From Mycobacterium cookii (lineage in GTDB: Bacteria; Actinomycetota; Actinomycetes; Mycobacteriales; Mycobacteriaceae), in contig NZ_AP022569.1 in the NCBI RefSeq assembly GCF_010727945.1, positions 3,658,001-3,722,000 of the forward strand: a stretch of 64,000 bases of DNA, read 5' to 3'. Both the position numbers and the translations under genes were made by a program. Under the pieces are notes generated by a model. It was not told where the DNA came from and made no database searches. It saw only the letters and a program-made list of their open reading frames with translations. Shown here piece by piece: positions 26,496-35,149 of this stretch (its first letter is position 1; every line of letters begins with the position of its first letter).

Positions 26496-27587
26496 ATGAC
26501 AGATACGCAGACGACGGTGGGGGTGGTCGCCGAGTCGGGAGCCGACGAGCGACGGGTCGCGCTGGTCCCGAAGGCAATCGCGCCGCTGGTGAAAAGCGGG
26601 ATCGCGGTCGTCGTGGAGTCGGGTGCGGGCAAGCGCGCCCTGCTGCCCGACGAGCTCTACACCGAGGCCGGTGCAACCATCGGGGACGCCTGGTCAGCCG
26701 ACGTGGTGGTGAAGGTCGCGCCGCCGACCGCCTCCGAGGTCGGCAAGCTGCACAGCGGCCAGACGTTGATCGGCTTCCTGGCGCCGCGCAACGCCGAGAA
26801 CTCGATCGGCGCGTTGAAGTCGGCCGGCGTGCAGGCGTTCGCCTTGGAGGCGATCCCGCGTATCTCGCGGGCGCAGGCCATGGATGCGCTGTCGTCGCAG
26901 GGCAACGTCTCCGGATACAAGGCCGTGCTGCTGGCCGCCTCGGAGTCCACCAGGTTCTTCCCGATGCTGACCACCGCGGCCGGCACCGTGAAGCCGGCGA
27001 CCGTGTTGGTGCTCGGCGTCGGGGTCGCAGGGCTGCAGGCGCTGGCGACGGCCAGGCGGCTGGGCGGGCGGACCACCGGTTATGACGTGCGTCCCGAGGT
27101 GGCCGACCAGGTCCGCTCGGTGGGGGCACAGTGGCTCGACCTTGGAATCGATGCGGCCGGCAAGGGCGGATACGCCCGTGAGCTCACTGACGAGGAGCGC
27201 GCCCAGCAGCAGAAGGCGCTGGAAGACGCCATCAGCGGATTCGACGTCGTGATCACCACGGCGCTCGTCCCCGGCCGCCCCGCGCCGCGCCTGGTGACGG
27301 CCGCGGCGGTCGAGGCGATGAAGCCCGGCAGCGTCGTCGTCGACCTCGCGGGGGAGACCGGCGGCAACTGCGAACTGACCGAGCCGGGCCAGACCGTGGT
27401 CAAGCACGACGTCACGATCGCCTCGCCGCTGAACCTGCCGGCCACCATGCCCGAGCATGCCAGCGAGCTGTACAGCAAGAACATCACCGCGTTGCTGGAC
27501 CTGCTGATCAAAGACGGCGCATTGGCGCCCGACTTTGACGACGAGGTCATCGCGGACTCATGCGTTACCCGCGGGGAAGGCTCCTAG
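26496..27587 (+). CDS. pntAA: NAD(P) transhydrogenase subunit alpha part 1 (PntAA)
   Basis: A 363-residue NAD(H)-binding domain I of the proton-translocating transhydrogenase, related to alanine dehydrogenase. Motifs seen are AESGADERRVALVPKA at the N-terminus, VLVLGVGVAGLQALATARRLG (nucleotide-binding), RPEVADQVRSVGAQWLDL and EGYxRE-type KGGYARELTDEE (mobile loop). It transfers hydride between NADH and NADP together with PntB, coupled to proton movement across the membrane. The operon pntAA-pntAB-pntB is compact: three bases to pntAB. Equivalent to Rv0155. Confidence 0.95.
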   Translation: MTDTQTTVGVVAESGADERRVALVPKAIAPLVKSGIAVVVESGAGKRALLPDELYTEAGATIGDAWSADVVVKVAPPTASEVGKLHSGQTLIGFLAPRNAENSIGALKSAGVQAFALEAIPRISRAQAMDALSSQGNVSGYKAVLLAASESTRFFPMLTTAAGTVKPATVLVLGVGVAGLQALATARRLGGRTTGYDVRPEVADQVRSVGAQWLDLGIDAAGKGGYARELTDEERAQQQKALEDAISGFDVVITTALVPGRPAPRLVTAAAVEAMKPGSVVVDLAGETGGNCELTEPGQTVVKHDVTIASPLNLPATMPEHASELYSKNITALLDLLIKDGALAPDFDDEVIADSCVTRGEGS

Positions 27588-27590
27588 ACG

Positions 27591-27917
27591 ATGTACAACG
27601 AACTACTCGCCAACTTGGCGATCCTGGTGTTGTCCGGGTTCGTCGGGTTCGCGGTGATCTCCAAAGTGCCCAACACATTGCACACCCCGCTGATGTCGGG
27701 GACCAACGCCATCCACGGCATCGTCGTGCTCGGCGCGCTGGTGGTGTTCGGGGAGGTCGAGCACCCGTCGCTGGCGGTGCAGATCATCCTGTTCGTCGCC
27801 ACCGTGTTCGGGACGCTGAACGTCATCGGCGGATTCATCGTCACCGACCGGATGCTCGGGATGTTCAAGGGCAAGAAGAAGCTGCCCGCTAAGACCGAGG
27901 AGGCGGCCGCCAAATGA
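27591..27917 (+). CDS. pntAB: NAD(P) transhydrogenase subunit alpha part 2 (PntAB)
   Basis: A 108-residue membrane subunit with three predicted helices (ANLAILVLSGFVGFAVISKV; AIHGIVVLGALVVFGE; IILFVATVFGTLNVIGGF). It supplies part of domain II, the proton channel. The hallmark TPLMSGTNAIHGIV is intact. The C-terminus is Lys-rich and cytoplasmic (GKKKLPAKTEEAAAK). It starts three bases after pntAA, and its stop overlaps the pntB start (ATGA). Equivalent to Rv0156. Confidence 0.95.
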   Translation: MYNELLANLAILVLSGFVGFAVISKVPNTLHTPLMSGTNAIHGIVVLGALVVFGEVEHPSLAVQIILFVATVFGTLNVIGGFIVTDRMLGMFKGKKKLPAKTEEAAAK

Positions 27918-29338
27918 CCTATCTGGTGACCGGTCTCTACATCGTCTCGTTCGCGCTGTTCATCTACGGCCTGATGGGGTTGACCGGGCCGAAGACCGCG
28001 GTGCGCGGCAACCTGATCGCCGCGGTCGGTATGACGCTGGCGGTCGCCGCGACGCTGGTGAAGGTCCGGCACACCGAGTCGTGGTTGCTGATCGTCGCCG
28101 GGCTTGTCGTCGGTGTGGTGCTGGGTGTGCCGCCGGCGCGGCTGACGAAGATGACCGCGATGCCGCAGCTGGTGGCATTCTTCAACGGCGTCGGCGGCGG
28201 CACCGTGGCGCTGATCGCGCTCGCGGAATTCATTGACACGCATGGCTTCTCGGCGTTCCAGCACGGTGAGTCGCCGACGGTGCACATCGTGGTGGCGTCG
28301 TTGTTCGCCGCGATCATCGGGTCGATCTCGTTCTGGGGTTCGATCATCGCGTTCGGCAAGCTGCAGGAGATCATCTCCGGCTCGCCGATCGGCTTCGGCA
28401 GACTGCAGCAGCCGATCAACCTTTTGCTGCTCGTGGGAGCGATCGGCGCCGCAGTGGTGATCGGGCTCGACGCGCATCCGGGCAGCGGCGGGGTGTCGCT
28501 GTGGTGGATGGTCGGTCTGCTGGCCGCTGCGGGTGTGCTGGGCCTGATGGTGGTGCTGCCGATCGGCGGCGCCGACATGCCCGTGGTGATCTCGCTGCTC
28601 AACGCGATGACCGGGTTGTCGGCGGCCGCGGCGGGCCTGGCGCTGAACAACACCGCGATGATCGTCGCGGGCATGATCGTCGGTGCGTCGGGGTCGATCC
28701 TGACCAACCTGATGGCCAAGGCGATGAACCGCTCGATCCCGGCGATCGTCGCGGGGGGATTCGGCGGCGGTGGCGTGGCGGTCGGCGGCGGCGACGCCGG
28801 CGACAAGACCGTCAAGGCGACCTCGGCCGCCGACGCCGCGATCCAGATGGCCTACGCCAACCAGGTGATCGTGGTGCCGGGCTACGGCTTGGCCGTGGCG
28901 CAGGCCCAGCACGCCGTCAAGGACATGGCGGCGCTGCTGGAGGGCAAGGGTGTCGAGGTGAAGTACGCGATCCACCCGGTGGCCGGCCGGATGCCCGGAC
29001 ACATGAACGTGCTGTTGGCCGAGGCCGAGGTCGACTACGACGCGATGAAGGACATGGACGACATCAACGACGAGTTCGCCCGGACGGATGTCGCGATCGT
29101 CATCGGCGCCAACGACGTCACCAACCCGGCGGCCCGCAACGACGCGTCCAGCCCGATCTTCGGCATGCCGATCCTCAACGTCGACAAAGCCAAGTCGGTG
29201 ATCGTGCTCAAGCGGTCGATGAACTCAGGATTCGCCGGTATCGACAACCCGCTGTTCTACGGCGAGGGCACCACGATGTTGTTCGGCGACGCCAAGAAGT
29301 CGGTGACCGCGGTCGCCGAGGAGTTGAAGGCGCTGTAA
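27914..29338 (+). CDS. pntB: NAD(P) transhydrogenase subunit beta (PntB)
   Basis: A 474-residue subunit with about nine membrane helices (domain II, residues 1-270) and the cytosolic NADP(H)-binding domain III. Domain III signatures are VPGYGLAVAQAQHAVKDM, HPVAGRMPGHMNVLLAEA, and VIGANDVTNPAARNDASSPIFGMPI. KSVIVLKRSMNSGFAGIDNPLF lies near the end. With PntAA and PntAB it makes NADPH from NADH using the proton gradient. ATG 27914 overlaps the pntAB stop. A hairpin-forming repeat follows the stop. Equivalent to Rv0157. Confidence 0.95.
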   Translation: MTYLVTGLYIVSFALFIYGLMGLTGPKTAVRGNLIAAVGMTLAVAATLVKVRHTESWLLIVAGLVVGVVLGVPPARLTKMTAMPQLVAFFNGVGGGTVALIALAEFIDTHGFSAFQHGESPTVHIVVASLFAAIIGSISFWGSIIAFGKLQEIISGSPIGFGRLQQPINLLLLVGAIGAAVVIGLDAHPGSGGVSLWWMVGLLAAAGVLGLMVVLPIGGADMPVVISLLNAMTGLSAAAAGLALNNTAMIVAGMIVGASGSILTNLMAKAMNRSIPAIVAGGFGGGGVAVGGGDAGDKTVKATSAADAAIQMAYANQVIVVPGYGLAVAQAQHAVKDMAALLEGKGVEVKYAIHPVAGRMPGHMNVLLAEAEVDYDAMKDMDDINDEFARTDVAIVIGANDVTNPAARNDASSPIFGMPILNVDKAKSVIVLKRSMNSGFAGIDNPLFYGEGTTMLFGDAKKSVTAVAEELKAL

Positions 29339-29343
29339 AAGCA

Positions 29344-29402
29344 TCGAGATCGACGCTGGCGTTGCGCGTACTCGCACAACTCCGCGCTGGCGTCGATCTC
29401 GA
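29344..29402. repeat. Intergenic inverted repeat at a convergent gene junction, copy 1
   Basis: Arms TCGAGATCGACGC (29344-29356) and GCGTCGATCTCGA (29390-29402) are perfect over 13 bp, and pairing extends inward with wobble pairs. It lies between the ends of pntB and the small gene at 29419. The same core occurs at 35863-35921, also between two gene ends, so it may be a dispersed terminator-like element. Confidence 0.6.
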
Positions 29403-29418
29403 GGGCGATAAGCGCAGG

Positions 29419-29550
29419 TTAGACGGGCGGATAAGCCGGCGGCGGGTAACCTTGGCCGTCGGTGACTCCGCGCAGGCCCCACGGCAGGTACTTGAAATAG
29501 AACTCGAGCTCATCGGAAAAGTCGTAGCTGGGATCGGGATCCGGTTGCAT
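29419..29550 (-). CDS. Small conserved hypothetical protein, 43 aa (Rv0157A-like)
   Basis: A 43-residue acidic then proline-rich peptide (MQPDPDPSYDFSDELEFYF, then a Pro/Tyr-rich end). No membrane segment, signal or enzymatic motif is seen. The ATG at 29550 has GAGAGG nine bases upstream. The frame continues further up to 29646, but that part has no coding character. The position between pntB and a TetR gene, and the length, agree with the small Rv0157A gene of M. tuberculosis as I remember it. Function unknown. Confidence 0.6.
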   Translation of the reverse strand: MQPDPDPSYDFSDELEFYFKYLPWGLRGVTDGQGYPPPAYPPV

Positions 29551-29643
29551 CTGACTACCTCTCGAGTGGGCACGCTGTTCTCGTAGGAGTCTAGTCGCGT
29601 CGGGCAACGCGCAACAGTGAACAGCCGTGTTGCCTAGACTACC

Positions 29644-29653
29644 CAACTAGTTG
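29644..29653. promoter_or_regulatory. 10-bp palindrome before the TetR gene
   Basis: CAACTAGTTG is a perfect palindrome 42 bases before ATG 29696, and TTGACA (29655-29660), a perfect -35 hexamer, begins two bases later. A repressor bound here would block the promoter, as in autoregulated TetR genes. No good -10 was found at standard spacing. Confidence 0.35.
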
Positions 29654-29695
29654 ATTGACACCGGGCCCGTCCCGGCCTGCCGATAGTGGGTTTAC

Positions 29696-30355
29696 ATGCC
29701 ATCCGAGAACGGGCTCTCCCGCCGCGAGGAGTTGCTGGCCGTTGCCACCAAGTTGTTCGCCGCTCGCGGCTACCACGGCACCCGGATGGACGACGTCGCC
29801 GACGTGGTCGGGTTGAACAAGGCCACCGTCTACCACTACTACGCCAGCAAGTCGCTGATCCTCTACGACATCTACCAGCGGGCGGCACAACGGACCCTGG
29901 CCGCCGTGCATGACGATCCCAAGTTGTCGGCGCGCGAGGCGCTGTATCAGTACACGGTGCGACTGCTCGATCAGATCGCTGCCAACCCCGAGGGTGCGGC
30001 GGTGTACTTCCAGGAGCAGCCCTACATCACCGAGTGGTTCACCGAGGAGCAGGTCGAGGAGGTCCGCGAGAAGGAAACCCAGGTCTACGAGCACGTGCAC
30101 GGCCTCATCGACCGGGGTATCACCAGCGGCGAGTTCTACGAGTGCGACTCACACGTCCTGGCGCTGGGCTACATCGGTATGACGTTGGGTGCGTATCGCT
30201 GGCTGCGGCCGAGCGGACGCCGCACCGCCAAGGAGATCGCCGCCGAGTTCAGCACGGCGCTGCTGCGCGGGTTGATCCGCGACGAGACGGTCCGGGTGGA
30301 GTCGCCGTTGGGCGTCAGAACTGAAATCGGTACAGCCGGTCATAATTCGCGATGA
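29696..30355 (+). CDS. TetR/AcrR-family transcriptional regulator (Rv0158-like)
   Basis: A 219-residue TetR protein. The DNA-binding domain covers residues 9-58 (SRREELLAVATKLFAARGY, then LNKATVYHYYASKSLILYDIY). The C-terminal domain contains YFQEQPYITEWFTEEQVEEV and YIGMTLGAYRWLRPSGRRTAKE, as in Rv0158 and FadR/KstR-type regulators that bind acyl-CoA-like ligands. That ligand class is inference. The 3' end overlaps the convergent methyltransferase gene by 41 bases. Confidence 0.92.
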   Translation: MPSENGLSRREELLAVATKLFAARGYHGTRMDDVADVVGLNKATVYHYYASKSLILYDIYQRAAQRTLAAVHDDPKLSAREALYQYTVRLLDQIAANPEGAAVYFQEQPYITEWFTEEQVEEVREKETQVYEHVHGLIDRGITSGEFYECDSHVLALGYIGMTLGAYRWLRPSGRRTAKEIAAEFSTALLRGLIRDETVRVESPLGVRTEIGTAGHNSR

Positions 30356-31148
30356 ACGGGACCGCGGTCAGCAGTCGGTAGACCAGTCGCTGCGGCTTCA
30401 GCGGAATCTTCGCAGGGTCGAGGAACATGCGGGTGTCGACGAGACGCAGTCGCGGGTTCCACGCCGGTAGTTCGTGGCCGTCTCGGGTGCCCCACTTGGT
30501 GATTCCCGACGTGGCGGCCCGGGCGAGCAGCGGCGAATTGGAAAACCGCGGCCCCCACGGCGAGAGCAGGTCAGCCAGCAGTTCGCCAGTGCCGAACCGG
30601 TCCGTCAGCCGCCGCAGCAGCTCGCGGATCTGCGGCTCGGTGAGATACATCAGCAGACCCTCGGCGACGATCAACGCGGGACGATCCGCCGGTATCTGAT
30701 CCAGCCAGCCCGGGTCGGTGACTGACGACCCGATCGTCGTGTAGCCGGGCCGATCGGTATACAGCTTGCGCCGCAGCGCGATGACCTCCGGCACGTCGAC
30801 GTCGACCCAGTGCACGCCCGACGGCACCTCGATCCGGAATGCCCGACTGTCCAAACCGCAACCCAGGTGCAGCACGACGGCGTCCGCATGACGGCCGAGG
30901 AACTCCTCGGCCCAGGTGTCAAGTTGCTTGGCGCGCAACGCAACCAGGAACTGGTTGGCCCACGGCTTGACGGCCCGGTCCAGGCGGGCGAAGTCGTAGT
31001 CGATCCGCCCGACCGCCTCGGCTGCCGCATGGTCGTCGAGAATCGGTGTAGCTAAGCGACTTTCGTAGGCACGCAGATATAGTGTGCACAGGTTCGTCCA
31101 TTCCACCGAGCCCCACCGCACGCCGGAGAAGTCGACCTTGCCGTTCAC
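30315..31148 (-). CDS. Class I SAM-dependent methyltransferase, LCM family
   Basis: A 277-residue methyltransferase of the leucine-carboxyl-methyltransferase-like family. The SAM motif is [19 protein letters not shown], followed by WVDVDVPEVIALRRKLY and [20 protein letters not shown]. It is divergent from the two paralogues at 14779 and 15766. The start is GTG 31148, which overlaps the stop of the upstream PLP-enzyme gene as GTGA. The longer frame to 31241 inside that gene is rejected. Coupling with a cystathionine gamma-lyase-type enzyme suggests a methyl-thiol or amino-acid link, but the substrate is unknown. Confidence 0.88.
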   Translation of the reverse strand: MNGKVDFSGVRWGSVEWTNLCTLYLRAYESRLATPILDDHAAAEAVGRIDYDFARLDRAVKPWANQFLVALRAKQLDTWAEEFLGRHADAVVLHLGCGLDSRAFRIEVPSGVHWVDVDVPEVIALRRKLYTDRPGYTTIGSSVTDPGWLDQIPADRPALIVAEGLLMYLTEPQIRELLRRLTDRFGTGELLADLLSPWGPRFSNSPLLARAATSGITKWGTRDGHELPAWNPRLRLVDTRMFLDPAKIPLKPQRLVYRLLTAVPFIANYDRLYRFQF

Positions 31149-32248
31149 TGCAGTGCGCTCTCCACGTCGGCCAGTAAGTCCGCGGTGTCCTCGATTCCCG
31201 CCGAGATACGCGCGAACCCGTCCGGCACCGGATCGCCCCACCGCGCACGGCGATCCAGCAGGGTGTGAATGCTTCCGAAACTCGTCGACGAGGTCAACAG
31301 GTCGCTGCGCTGCATAAGATCGTTCACCGCTGCGGCGTCGGCCAACTCGACGGAGACCAGAGCGCCGAATCGACGCATCTGCATTGCGGCGACAGCGTGA
31401 GCCGGGTCGTCGGGCAGCCCGGGATAGCGCACCGCCCGCACGGCGGGGTGACTAGTCAGCATTGTCGCCAGCGCCTGCGCGTTGGCGCATTGCCGCTCGA
31501 ATCGCAGTCCCGCGCTGCCCAGGCTGCGGATCAGCAGCCACGCTTCGAATCCACCGAGGATCGCTCCGGCCAACAGTCGTTCGCGTTCCAGCGCGGTGGA
31601 CAGCTCGGAATCGTTTGTGGCGACGTAGCCGGCGAGCAGGTCGCCGTGACCGGACAGCATCTTGGTGGCGCTGGCCACCACCAGGTCAGCGCCCAGCGAC
31701 AGTGGCTGCTGACCCAGCGGTGTGGCGGCGGTGTTGTCGACGATCAACAGCGCACGGTGGGCATGGCAGACCTCCGCCAGTCGGCGCAGATCGACCACGT
31801 CCAGCTTCGGATTGGTGGGTGTTTCGGCCAACACAACGTCGGCATGCGCGGCGGCGTCGTAGATCTGCGAACTGTCGGCCTGAATGACGTTGACGCCCAA
31901 CGGGCTCAGGCATTCCGCGGCGTACCGGCGCACCTGGTAGTAGCCGTCGGCGGGCACGACGACCACCGACTCGGGTCTGGCCAGCGAGCGCAACGCGGCG
32001 CTGATGGCGGCCATTCCGGAGCTGTACACCAGCGCGGTGGTCGCGCCTTCGAGATCAGCGAGCGCTGATTCCAGTTGCCGCCACGTCGGATTGGAGCCGC
32101 GCCCGTAGGTGTCCAGGTCGGCGGTTTCGTCGGGCGACAGGTGATAGCTGGACGCCAGCACCGATTGCGGCGCGACCGGCGAACCGGGGATAGCCGGAGA
32201 CTGTGCGGCCTTGAGGCTCCGAGTGGAGTCACCGTAGTGGATGCTCAC
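31145..32248 (-). CDS. PLP-dependent Cys/Met metabolism enzyme (cystathionine gamma-lyase/synthase family)
   Basis: A 367-residue fold-type I PLP enzyme. The PLP lysine is in VASATKMLSGHGDLLAGY, the phosphate/Tyr region is DLDTYGRGSNPTWRQLE, the cofactor-stacking region is YSSGMAAISAAL, and the Asp is in LLIVDNTAATPLG. All positions of the family are present. An open frame runs to 32362 through the upstream hydrolase gene. GTG 32248 (start of VSIHYGDSTRSLKAAQ) is preferred because homology begins there, though no good Shine-Dalgarno is seen. The gene lies 40 bp after the hydrolase and overlaps the methyltransferase start by four bases. Confidence 0.85.
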   Translation of the reverse strand: MSIHYGDSTRSLKAAQSPAIPGSPVAPQSVLASSYHLSPDETADLDTYGRGSNPTWRQLESALADLEGATTALVYSSGMAAISAALRSLARPESVVVVPADGYYQVRRYAAECLSPLGVNVIQADSSQIYDAAAHADVVLAETPTNPKLDVVDLRRLAEVCHAHRALLIVDNTAATPLGQQPLSLGADLVVASATKMLSGHGDLLAGYVATNDSELSTALERERLLAGAILGGFEAWLLIRSLGSAGLRFERQCANAQALATMLTSHPAVRAVRYPGLPDDPAHAVAAMQMRRFGALVSVELADAAAVNDLMQRSDLLTSSTSFGSIHTLLDRRARWGDPVPDGFARISAGIEDTADLLADVESALQ

Positions 32249-32288
32249 GACAGCCCACTCTGCCGCGTCCCGGTGGAAAGTGTCGGCG

Positions 32289-33191
32289 TCATCCGGTGGG
32301 CAGTACGCGGGCCAAGAATTCGAGTTGGTCGGCAATGACACGTTCGAAGGCGTCACCGACATAAATTTCGAAATGACCCTCTGGATACAGCTTCACCTCT
32401 CCGCGCGGCGCCGTCGCGGCGTAACGACGGGTCGGTCCCGACGGTGCGACGGAATCGTTCTCGCACACGCAGAACAAAATCGGGCAGGGCACCTTGGCCG
32501 CGAGCCGGCCCGGACGGTAAGGCAGGATCTTCACCCCGATCCGCGCAGCAACCTCGTTGCGTAGCTCAGTGCCGTCGGGCACCAGCTTGAGAAACCCCGG
32601 ATAGGCGTCGGGCGCGGTCATCAGTGCGATCTCGCCGGGATTGCCCGCCGTCGGCACCATCACCGGTGACGCGCCGAAGCGTGCGCCGACGAGGTCGCGT
32701 GTTGCCAACGCCGTGATGCGGGCGCTGACCAACGGGTTCATCGCGCCCAACGAGGCGATGCTGTCGGTGAACGGGCACTGCGAGACGACGGCCGCGATGC
32801 CCGGCAGCCGCGCCGCCGTCGCGATCACGTGCCCGCCACTGAAAGATGTGCCCCACAAGCCAATTCGATCCGGATCGATGCCGGGTAGGGTGCGCGCATA
32901 GGCCACGGCAGCCGTCCAGTCCTGCAGTTGCATCCGGATGTCGAGCAACTGCCGGGGTGCCCCTTCGCTGTCGCCGAAGTTGCGGTAGTCGAACACCAGG
33001 CAGGCGTAGCCCGCCGCGCGGAAGCGTTCGGCGTAGGCGTCCAAGCGCATCGTGCGCACCGCGCCGAGTCCGTGCGCCATCACCAGCAGCGGGGCATGAT
33101 CGTTACCCTCCGGTCGGTACAGCCACGCGCTGATCCGGTCGCTGCCGGAGTTGAACCAGACATCGTCACGAGGGGTGTTCACGGATCTCAT
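32289..33191 (-). CDS. Alpha/beta hydrolase (dienelactone hydrolase/peptidase S15-like)
   Basis: A 300-residue alpha/beta hydrolase. The nucleophile elbow is IGLWGTSFSGGHVIATA (GxSxGG). The oxyanion region is LLVMAHGLGAVRTMRLDAYAERF, followed by CLVFDYRNFGDSEG. The acid lies in CENDSVAPSGPT and the His in PEGHFEIYVGDAF. A longer ORF start exists at 33230, but ATG 33191 (MRSVNTPRDDVWF) is nearer to where similarity begins. Substrate unknown. It heads a probable operon hydrolase, PLP enzyme, methyltransferase that stands where M. tuberculosis has PE3/PE4, and diverges from the FAD oxidase. Confidence 0.85.
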   Translation of the reverse strand: MRSVNTPRDDVWFNSGSDRISAWLYRPEGNDHAPLLVMAHGLGAVRTMRLDAYAERFRAAGYACLVFDYRNFGDSEGAPRQLLDIRMQLQDWTAAVAYARTLPGIDPDRIGLWGTSFSGGHVIATAARLPGIAAVVSQCPFTDSIASLGAMNPLVSARITALATRDLVGARFGASPVMVPTAGNPGEIALMTAPDAYPGFLKLVPDGTELRNEVAARIGVKILPYRPGRLAAKVPCPILFCVCENDSVAPSGPTRRYAATAPRGEVKLYPEGHFEIYVGDAFERVIADQLEFLARVLPTG

Positions 33192-33228
33192 CCTGCACGG
33201 TGTTTCAGCGGTGTGGTAGACCGTCGCC

Positions 33229-34581
33229 ATGGTCTCGAGCGTGCTGCAAAAGGTGTCTTCGCTGGTGGGGCCCAGTCACGTGAGCACCGATCCCGACGTG
33301 TTGGCCGGCCGTAGCGTCGATCACACCGGCCGTTATCGCGGCCGGGCGAGCGCGCTGGTTCGTCCGGGCTCGGCCGGCGAGGTGGCCGAGGTGCTGAGGC
33401 TGTGCCGCGACGCCGGGACCCACGTGACTATCCAGGGCGGCCGGACGTCACTGGTGGCCGGCACCGTCCCCGAACACGACGACATCTTGCTGTCGACCGA
33501 AAGACTCTGCGCGATAGGCGAAGTCGACACCATCGAGCGCCGCGTCGAGGCCGGGGCAGGCGCCACCCTGGCCGCGGTGCAGCGCGCCGCCGCCGCGGCC
33601 GGCCTGGTGTTCGGCGTCGATCTGGCCGCTCGCGATACCGCGACCGTCGGCGGCATGGCCTCGACCAATGCCGGCGGGTTGCGCACCGTGCGGTACGGCA
33701 ACATGGGCAACCAGGTCATCGGCCTCGACGTCGCGCTGCCGGACGGGTCGGTGGTACGGCGGCATTCCCGAGTGCGGGCCGACAACACCGGCTACGACCT
33801 GCCCGCGCTGTTCGTCGGCGCCGAGGGCACGCTGGGTGTGATCACCGCGCTCGATCTGCGCCTGCATTCCAATCCAGCGCATCGGGTGACCGCGGTGTGC
33901 GGGTTCGACGACCTGGGCGCGCTGGTCGACGCCGGTCGGCTGTTCCGCGACCTCGACGGCATTGCCGCCCTTGAGCTGATCGACGGACGGGCCTGCGCGC
34001 TGGCCGACGAACATCTTGGCGTGGCGCCGGCGGTACGCGGCGACTGGCTGCTGTTGGTGGAGTTGGCGTCCGACCACGACCAATCCGAACGACTGGCCGA
34101 CGCACTGGAGGGCGTACGTGCCAGTGGCGAGCCCGCGGTGGGAGTCGACCTGGCTGCCCAACAACGGCTTTGGCGGATACGCGAATCGATCGCCGAGGTG
34201 GTCGGCCTGTTCGGGCCGCCGCTGAAATTCGACGTGTCGCTGCCGCTGTCCGTCATCGCCGCGTTCGCCCGCGATGCCGCAGCGTTGATCCAGCGGCACG
34301 CGGCCGACGCGATCGCCGTGTTGTTCGGGCATATCGGCGAGGGCAACCTGCATCTGAACGTGCTGCGCTGCAACGACGAACAGGAGCGCGACCTGTATGC
34401 GGCGATGATGGACCTGATCGCCGACTCGGGTGGCAATGTCAGCTCCGAGCACGGCGTCGGCAGCCGCAAACGCCGCTATCTCGGCATGTCCCGCGACGAC
34501 GCCGACATTGCCGCGATGCGCACGCTGAAGACGGCGTTCGACCCGACCGGCTACCTCAATGCCGCGGTGCTGTTCGACTAG
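33229..34581 (+). CDS. FAD-binding oxidase/dehydrogenase (Rv0161-like)
   Basis: A 450-residue flavoprotein of the FAD_binding_4/FAD-oxidase_C type, related to D-lactate, glycolate and alkylglycerone-phosphate enzymes. The FAD domain has HVTIQGGRTSLVAGTVP and RDTATVGGMASTNAGGLRT. The cap/C-terminal domain has LFGHIGEGNLHLNVL (metal/substrate His) and SSEHGVGSRKRRYLGM. Start ATG 33229 (MVSSVLQKVSSLVG) matches the Rv0161 start. The probable substrate is a 2-hydroxyacid, by family. Its stop (CTAG) is shared back-to-back with the TetR gene at 34578. Confidence 0.92.
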   Translation: MVSSVLQKVSSLVGPSHVSTDPDVLAGRSVDHTGRYRGRASALVRPGSAGEVAEVLRLCRDAGTHVTIQGGRTSLVAGTVPEHDDILLSTERLCAIGEVDTIERRVEAGAGATLAAVQRAAAAAGLVFGVDLAARDTATVGGMASTNAGGLRTVRYGNMGNQVIGLDVALPDGSVVRRHSRVRADNTGYDLPALFVGAEGTLGVITALDLRLHSNPAHRVTAVCGFDDLGALVDAGRLFRDLDGIAALELIDGRACALADEHLGVAPAVRGDWLLLVELASDHDQSERLADALEGVRASGEPAVGVDLAAQQRLWRIRESIAEVVGLFGPPLKFDVSLPLSVIAAFARDAAALIQRHAADAIAVLFGHIGEGNLHLNVLRCNDEQERDLYAAMMDLIADSGGNVSSEHGVGSRKRRYLGMSRDDADIAAMRTLKTAFDPTGYLNAAVLFD

Positions 34582-35114
34582 TCGGCACCCTTGATGCCCA
34601 CCGCGTGACGTAGTTGGGCCAGAAATTGCTCCGCATCGTCGCTGCGAATCATGTAGTGCGAGAACGCCACTCGAATAGCCGTCGCCGCCTTGACTGCGGC
34701 GTTGGGGCCGGGTATCAGCCGCTGCAGGCCATCGCGCATCTGCGGGATCACATTCGAGAACTGGCTGATGACATGCTCGGGTTCGATATCGACCATGCGG
34801 ACACCGGTATAGGAATGCTGATAGTCGACGATGAAGCGCAACGCCGCGTCGAGCTTGTCGGCCCCTTTGAGTCCGGCGGTCGCCCGGCCCAGCCCGCTTT
34901 CGAAGGTCTGGCGTTCGTACTTGGAGAACGCCGAGAGCAGGTCCTCTTTCGAAGCGAACCAGCGATACAGGGTCGGTCTCGACACCCCGGCCTGAACAGC
35001 GACGTCGGACAAGCTCAGCTTGCGTTTGCCGTTGCGGCCGAGGACCTCGGCGGTGGCAGCGAGGATCCGCAACTGCGTCGAGGTGTCGCCCTCGATCGTC
35101 GACGTCTGGTCCAT
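34578..35114 (-). CDS. TetR-family regulator, probable controller of the catabolic island
   Basis: A 178-residue TetR protein. The helix-turn-helix is in residues 15-62 (LRILAATAEVLGRNGKRKLS, DVAVQAGVSRPTLYRWFASKEDLL). The C-terminal half is helical with no recognised ligand signature. It is the only regulator in the 34578-50653 island. A 26-bp pseudo-palindrome lies nine bases upstream of its start (35124-35149) and recurs before three other transcription units, so it probably represses itself and them. The TAAAGT -10-like sequence within this site suggests a nearly leaderless transcript. Confidence 0.9.
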   Translation of the reverse strand: MDQTSTIEGDTSTQLRILAATAEVLGRNGKRKLSLSDVAVQAGVSRPTLYRWFASKEDLLSAFSKYERQTFESGLGRATAGLKGADKLDAALRFIVDYQHSYTGVRMVDIEPEHVISQFSNVIPQMRDGLQRLIPGPNAAVKAATAIRVAFSHYMIRSDDAEQFLAQLRHAVGIKGAD

Positions 35115-35123
35115 ACCCGTAAC

Positions 35124-35149
35124 TTTACAAAATTAGCCCGAAGTGTCAC
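35124..35149. promoter_or_regulatory. Candidate TetR operator, site A
   Basis: TTTACA (35124-35129), 14 bases, TGTCAC (35144-35149). The half-sites form an imperfect inverted repeat (TnACA/TGTnA). It lies nine bases before the TetR start at 35114 and 110 bases before the SDR-like gene at 35260. One of four matching sites in the island, all with identical spacing. Confidence 0.65.
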
